Source of the DNA: Lumbricus rubellus
Lineage: Eukaryota > Annelida > Clitellata > Crassiclitellata > Lumbricidae
Length of the DNA: 64,000 nucleotides
Assembly (NCBI GenBank): GCA_945859605.1
Contig: OX243811.1
Coordinates: 60,648,116 to 60,712,115, forward strand
Direction of reading: 5' to 3'
The position numbers and the translations under genes were made by a program. This document shows positions 63,588 to 64,000 of the stretch, one piece after another. How positions within the stretch are numbered: position 1 is the first letter of the stretch; every line of letters starts with the position of its first letter. The notes under the pieces were generated by a model, which worked only from the letters and a program-made list of their open reading frames with translations, searched no databases and was not told where the DNA came from.

Positions 63588-64000
63588 ATGGCCGACAGCC
63601 TTCCGCCATTTCCTTCCATTGACCCTTCACCCGAAGCCGGTGACGCATCACTTCGCTGGAGGAAATGGGTTAGTCGATTTCGGAATCTGATGATCGCCCT
63701 CAACGTCACGGATGATGCACGACAAAAGGCCATGCTGTTGCACTATGCTGGTGAACAGGTGAGCGACATCTTTTACACATTTACAGTCCCAGATCCGGAT
63801 GCAAACACGTCGGCGACAAATGCAGCCATAAATGCGCTCTCAACATACTTCGCCCCACAAGCAAACACAGAATTTGCGATTTTTCAGTTTCGCCAAGCAA
63901 AACAGGGCCAAACGGAAGACATTGCCTCATACGTCACCAGACTTCGTCAGCTCTCGTCCACATGCGAGTTCAGTGATGTGGATCGCGAGTTGAAGAGTCA
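63588..64000 (+). CDS. Gypsy gag, 5' part, intact to window end
   Basis: The ATG at 63588 opens MADSLPPFPSIDPSPEAG and stays open for 137 codons to the last base of the window. It has WRKWVSRFRNLMIAL, MLLHYAGEQVSDIF and YFAPQANTEFAIFQFRQAKQ, then VTRLRQLSSTCEF, the standard capsid region of Ty3/gypsy gag proteins in invertebrates. Gag packages element RNA in cytoplasmic particles. No lesions are visible, unlike the two elements to its left, so this copy may be young. The 138-bp leader lies between the LTR and the start. Confidence 0.9.
   Translation, partial: MADSLPPFPSIDPSPEAGDASLRWRKWVSRFRNLMIALNVTDDARQKAMLLHYAGEQVSDIFYTFTVPDPDANTSATNAAINALSTYFAPQANTEFAIFQFRQAKQGQTEDIASYVTRLRQLSSTCEFSDVDRELKS

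Overview
This is a repeat-choked window from a metazoan nuclear genome, given as a draft assembly with one 200-base gap. Coding exons are short, split by GT-AG introns and separated by kilobases of decayed transposons. A marine invertebrate deuterostome (tunicate, hemichordate, cephalochordate or echinoderm) fits best. The grounds are secreted C-type lectin, PAN and Ig exons, a Gmr1-type Ty3/gypsy element (a lineage described from deuterostomes), and great enrichment of the palindrome TAGGCCTA. The species cannot be named from the sequence.

The host genes form a minus-strand C-type lectin cluster. (1) 8673-13990: a five-exon gene whose reading phases join perfectly, encoding signal peptide, PAN/apple-like domain, Ig domain and C-type lectin domain (CTLD). 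(2) 19178-22106 and (3) 31676-40452: two paralogous three-exon genes encoding signal peptide, short coiled coil and CTLD, with a shared CCAAT-like upstream block. (4) 53078-54316: a related CTLD gene broken by two frameshifts and a lost splice donor. A truncated copy of its last exon lies at 17190-17228 inside a segmental duplication. The three intact CTLDs keep the EPN and WND motifs of calcium-dependent mannose-type binding. A protocadherin-like fragment with cadherin repeat and membrane segment (26544-27216, plus strand) carries two frameshifts.

The rest is mostly mobile DNA. Nine hAT-type elements have 8-bp target duplications, six of them exact over all 8 bp by my reading where no mismatch is stated. 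There are Tc1/mariner elements in several families, a pogo-like element, a piggyBac-type element with TTAA ends, a Foldback-like element whose inverted ends are 14-bp minisatellites, and LINE remnants. Minisatellites and microsatellites are abundant.

Long-terminal-repeat (LTR) elements fill the right side. Two 1.61-kb copies (42886-44496 and 50975-52588) have TG...CA ends and 4-bp target duplications, and each contains an ORF that stays open to the very last base of the element. They are best read as solo LTRs of a retrotransposon whose gag starts inside the LTR. From 57326 there is a Ty3/gypsy 5' LTR plus broken gag/protease, then a minus-strand internally deleted Gmr1-like element (protease, integrase tail, RT, RNase H order), then the intact 5' end of a third gypsy element running off the window at 64000.
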